Below the pieces are notes generated by a model. That model searched no databases. It saw only the letters and a list, made by a program, of their open reading frames with translations, and was not told the DNA's origin. Shown one piece after another: positions 63,333 to 64,000 of a DNA stretch of 64,000 bases. This stretch comes from Nitrospirota bacterium. Lineage in GTDB: Bacteria; Nitrospirota; Thermodesulfovibrionia; Thermodesulfovibrionales; UBA6898. Numbering within the stretch: the stretch's first letter is position 1; every line of letters begins with the position of its first letter. The translations under genes and the position numbers were made by a program. Location: assembly GCA_021811105.1 (NCBI GenBank), contig JAJZPM010000004.1, positions 62,001 through 126,000 on the forward strand, read 5' to 3'.

Positions 63333-64000
63333 TCATCGCTTTTCCACCACATGGCATTCTTCACATGACCTCCCGGCAAAGGGAGGATGGACATTTTCCT
63401 TGAACAGTTTCGGGTCCTTCGACGCGTGGGGCGTATGGCAGCTCACACAATTCATCACCGCCGGATCGATCCCGATATGCGCCTTTCCGAAGGAGGCCCC
63501 CTTCAGGTCGTGACAGTCGCCGCAAAGTTGCAGGAGCGGCTGGGCAACAAGCCTCGGCTGTGACGAACTATGTGGTTTATGACACCGCAGGCAGTCGCTC
63601 GCTGCTGGAGGATGGGCCTTCTCCTTCTCCATCTTTGCCTTCAGGTCCTTGTGACAGGTCAGACAGAGATCAGGACCCTCGGCAACCCTCAGCTTGCTCA
63701 ATTTCGACCGGTGAGGATTATGGCACTTTGTGCATTGGCCGTTCACAACGGGCGAGTGTTTGCTCACCCCTCCCTTTATCGTTTCACCAAGCTCGCTATG
63801 GCAGGAGAAACAGAGTTTGTCCTGCCTCTCCATGGTCATGCCTACGTTGGGGCTTCCATGCGGGCTGTGACAGGTCAGGCACATCCCCTCTTTAAAAGGC
63901 ACATGAGTAGACCCGCCGCTGGTGCCTGCCTCTTTCATGAGGACCTTGTGGCATTGCGCACACAGCTTCGAGCCGGTCTCTTTCAGGAGCTTACTTTCAT
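63333..64000 (-). CDS. Multiheme c-type cytochrome, at least nine hemes (5' end beyond the window)
   Basis: The frame is open to the right edge, so the N-terminus and probably more hemes are missing. Nine CXXCH motifs are visible: CAQCH, CLTCH, CFSCH, CTKCH, CLTCH, CLRCH, CGDCH, CVSCH and CEECH, again with the CHSPHGS or CHKPHSS pairing. The ATG at 63938 is internal; coding sequence with a heme site (KLCAQCHKVL) lies upstream of it. The stop is 11 nt before the 16-heme gene start. The two proteins probably form one electron conduit. Confidence 0.93.
   Translation of the reverse strand, partial: ESKLLKETGSKLCAQCHKVLMKEAGTSGGSTHVPFKEGMCLTCHSPHGSPNVGMTMERQDKLCFSCHSELGETIKGGVSKHSPVVNGQCTKCHNPHRSKLSKLRVAEGPDLCLTCHKDLKAKMEKEKAHPPAASDCLRCHKPHSSSQPRLVAQPLLQLCGDCHDLKGASFGKAHIGIDPAVMNCVSCHTPHASKDPKLFKENVHPPFAGRSCEECHVVEKR

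Overview
The window looks like a chromosome segment of a Nitrospirota bacterium, probably of the Thermodesulfovibrionia type. This is inferred from gene content: an archaeal-type methionine adenosyltransferase, a GH57 branching enzyme beside a DUF4912-glycosyltransferase fusion, multiheme cytochromes with NHL partners, a succinate dehydrogenase/fumarase cluster with an ACT-domain malic enzyme, and many short palindromic repeats. No rRNA is present, so the placement is tentative. Coding density is high. One tRNA gene (Phe) is present. I found no CRISPR array, complete insertion sequence or prophage.

Layout. 1-890: xanthine-oxidase-family molybdenum hydroxylase, cut by the left edge. 0.9-4.2 kb: a MoeB/ThiF remnant, a coiled-coil lipoprotein, a HEAT protein, RtcA and a BrnT/BrnA toxin-antitoxin pair. 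4.3-7.1 kb: catalase-peroxidase KatG and a PerR-like regulator. 7.6-12.7 kb: tRNA-Phe, lnt, prfB (with a programmed +1 frameshift), trpD and a DUF401 permease. 12.8-16.2 kb: alpha-glucan genes. 16.2-22.7 kb: phosphatase, TrmJ-like methylase, recN, ferredoxin, a Cys/Met PLP enzyme and a PA2779/PA2778-like envelope set. 22.7-28.1 kb: sdhA-sdhB-fumC divergent from malic enzyme. 28.1-35.7 kb: GH15 glucoamylase, lipoprotein, cysK, an ATP-cone nuclease, trpB2 and trpF. 35.8-38.2 kb: an accessory patch with a hypothetical protein, a decayed HNH-endonuclease fragment and a HepT/MntA pair. 38.4-51.0 kb: housekeeping genes (queF, ogt, frameshifted nfi, an RCC1-repeat surface protein, an RF-like rescue factor, an endonuclease III relative, rsmG, gyrA, dgt, archaeal-type metK) separated by dispersed repeats. 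51.2-55.1 kb: a histidine kinase with a periplasmic CXXCH motif, its NtrC-type regulator and a REC-PilZ protein. 55.4-60.7 kb: two TMTC-like membrane-TPR proteins around a secreted protein. 60.7-64.0 kb: a cytochrome operon, reading leftward, with a protein of at least nine hemes, a 16-heme protein, an NHL protein and an adhesin-E-like protein.

How the genes work together. sdhAB, fumC and malic enzyme form a C4-dicarboxylate module. The GH57, DUF4912-GT and GH15 genes point to storage or turnover of an alpha-glucan. The multiheme operon and the possible heme-bearing sensor kinase point to respiration with periplasmic or extracellular electron carriers.

Two themes cut across genes. Several genes (rtcA, sdhA, dgt, metK, a C39-peptidase lipoprotein, an ATP-cone nuclease, an RF-like gene, a small lipoprotein) carry a sigma70-type -10 hexamer only 5-8 nt before the start codon and lack a Shine-Dalgarno sequence. 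This suggests leaderless transcripts. Intergenic DNA also holds at least five families of dispersed palindromes, one of which lies three times just downstream of minus-strand genes in the same polarity.
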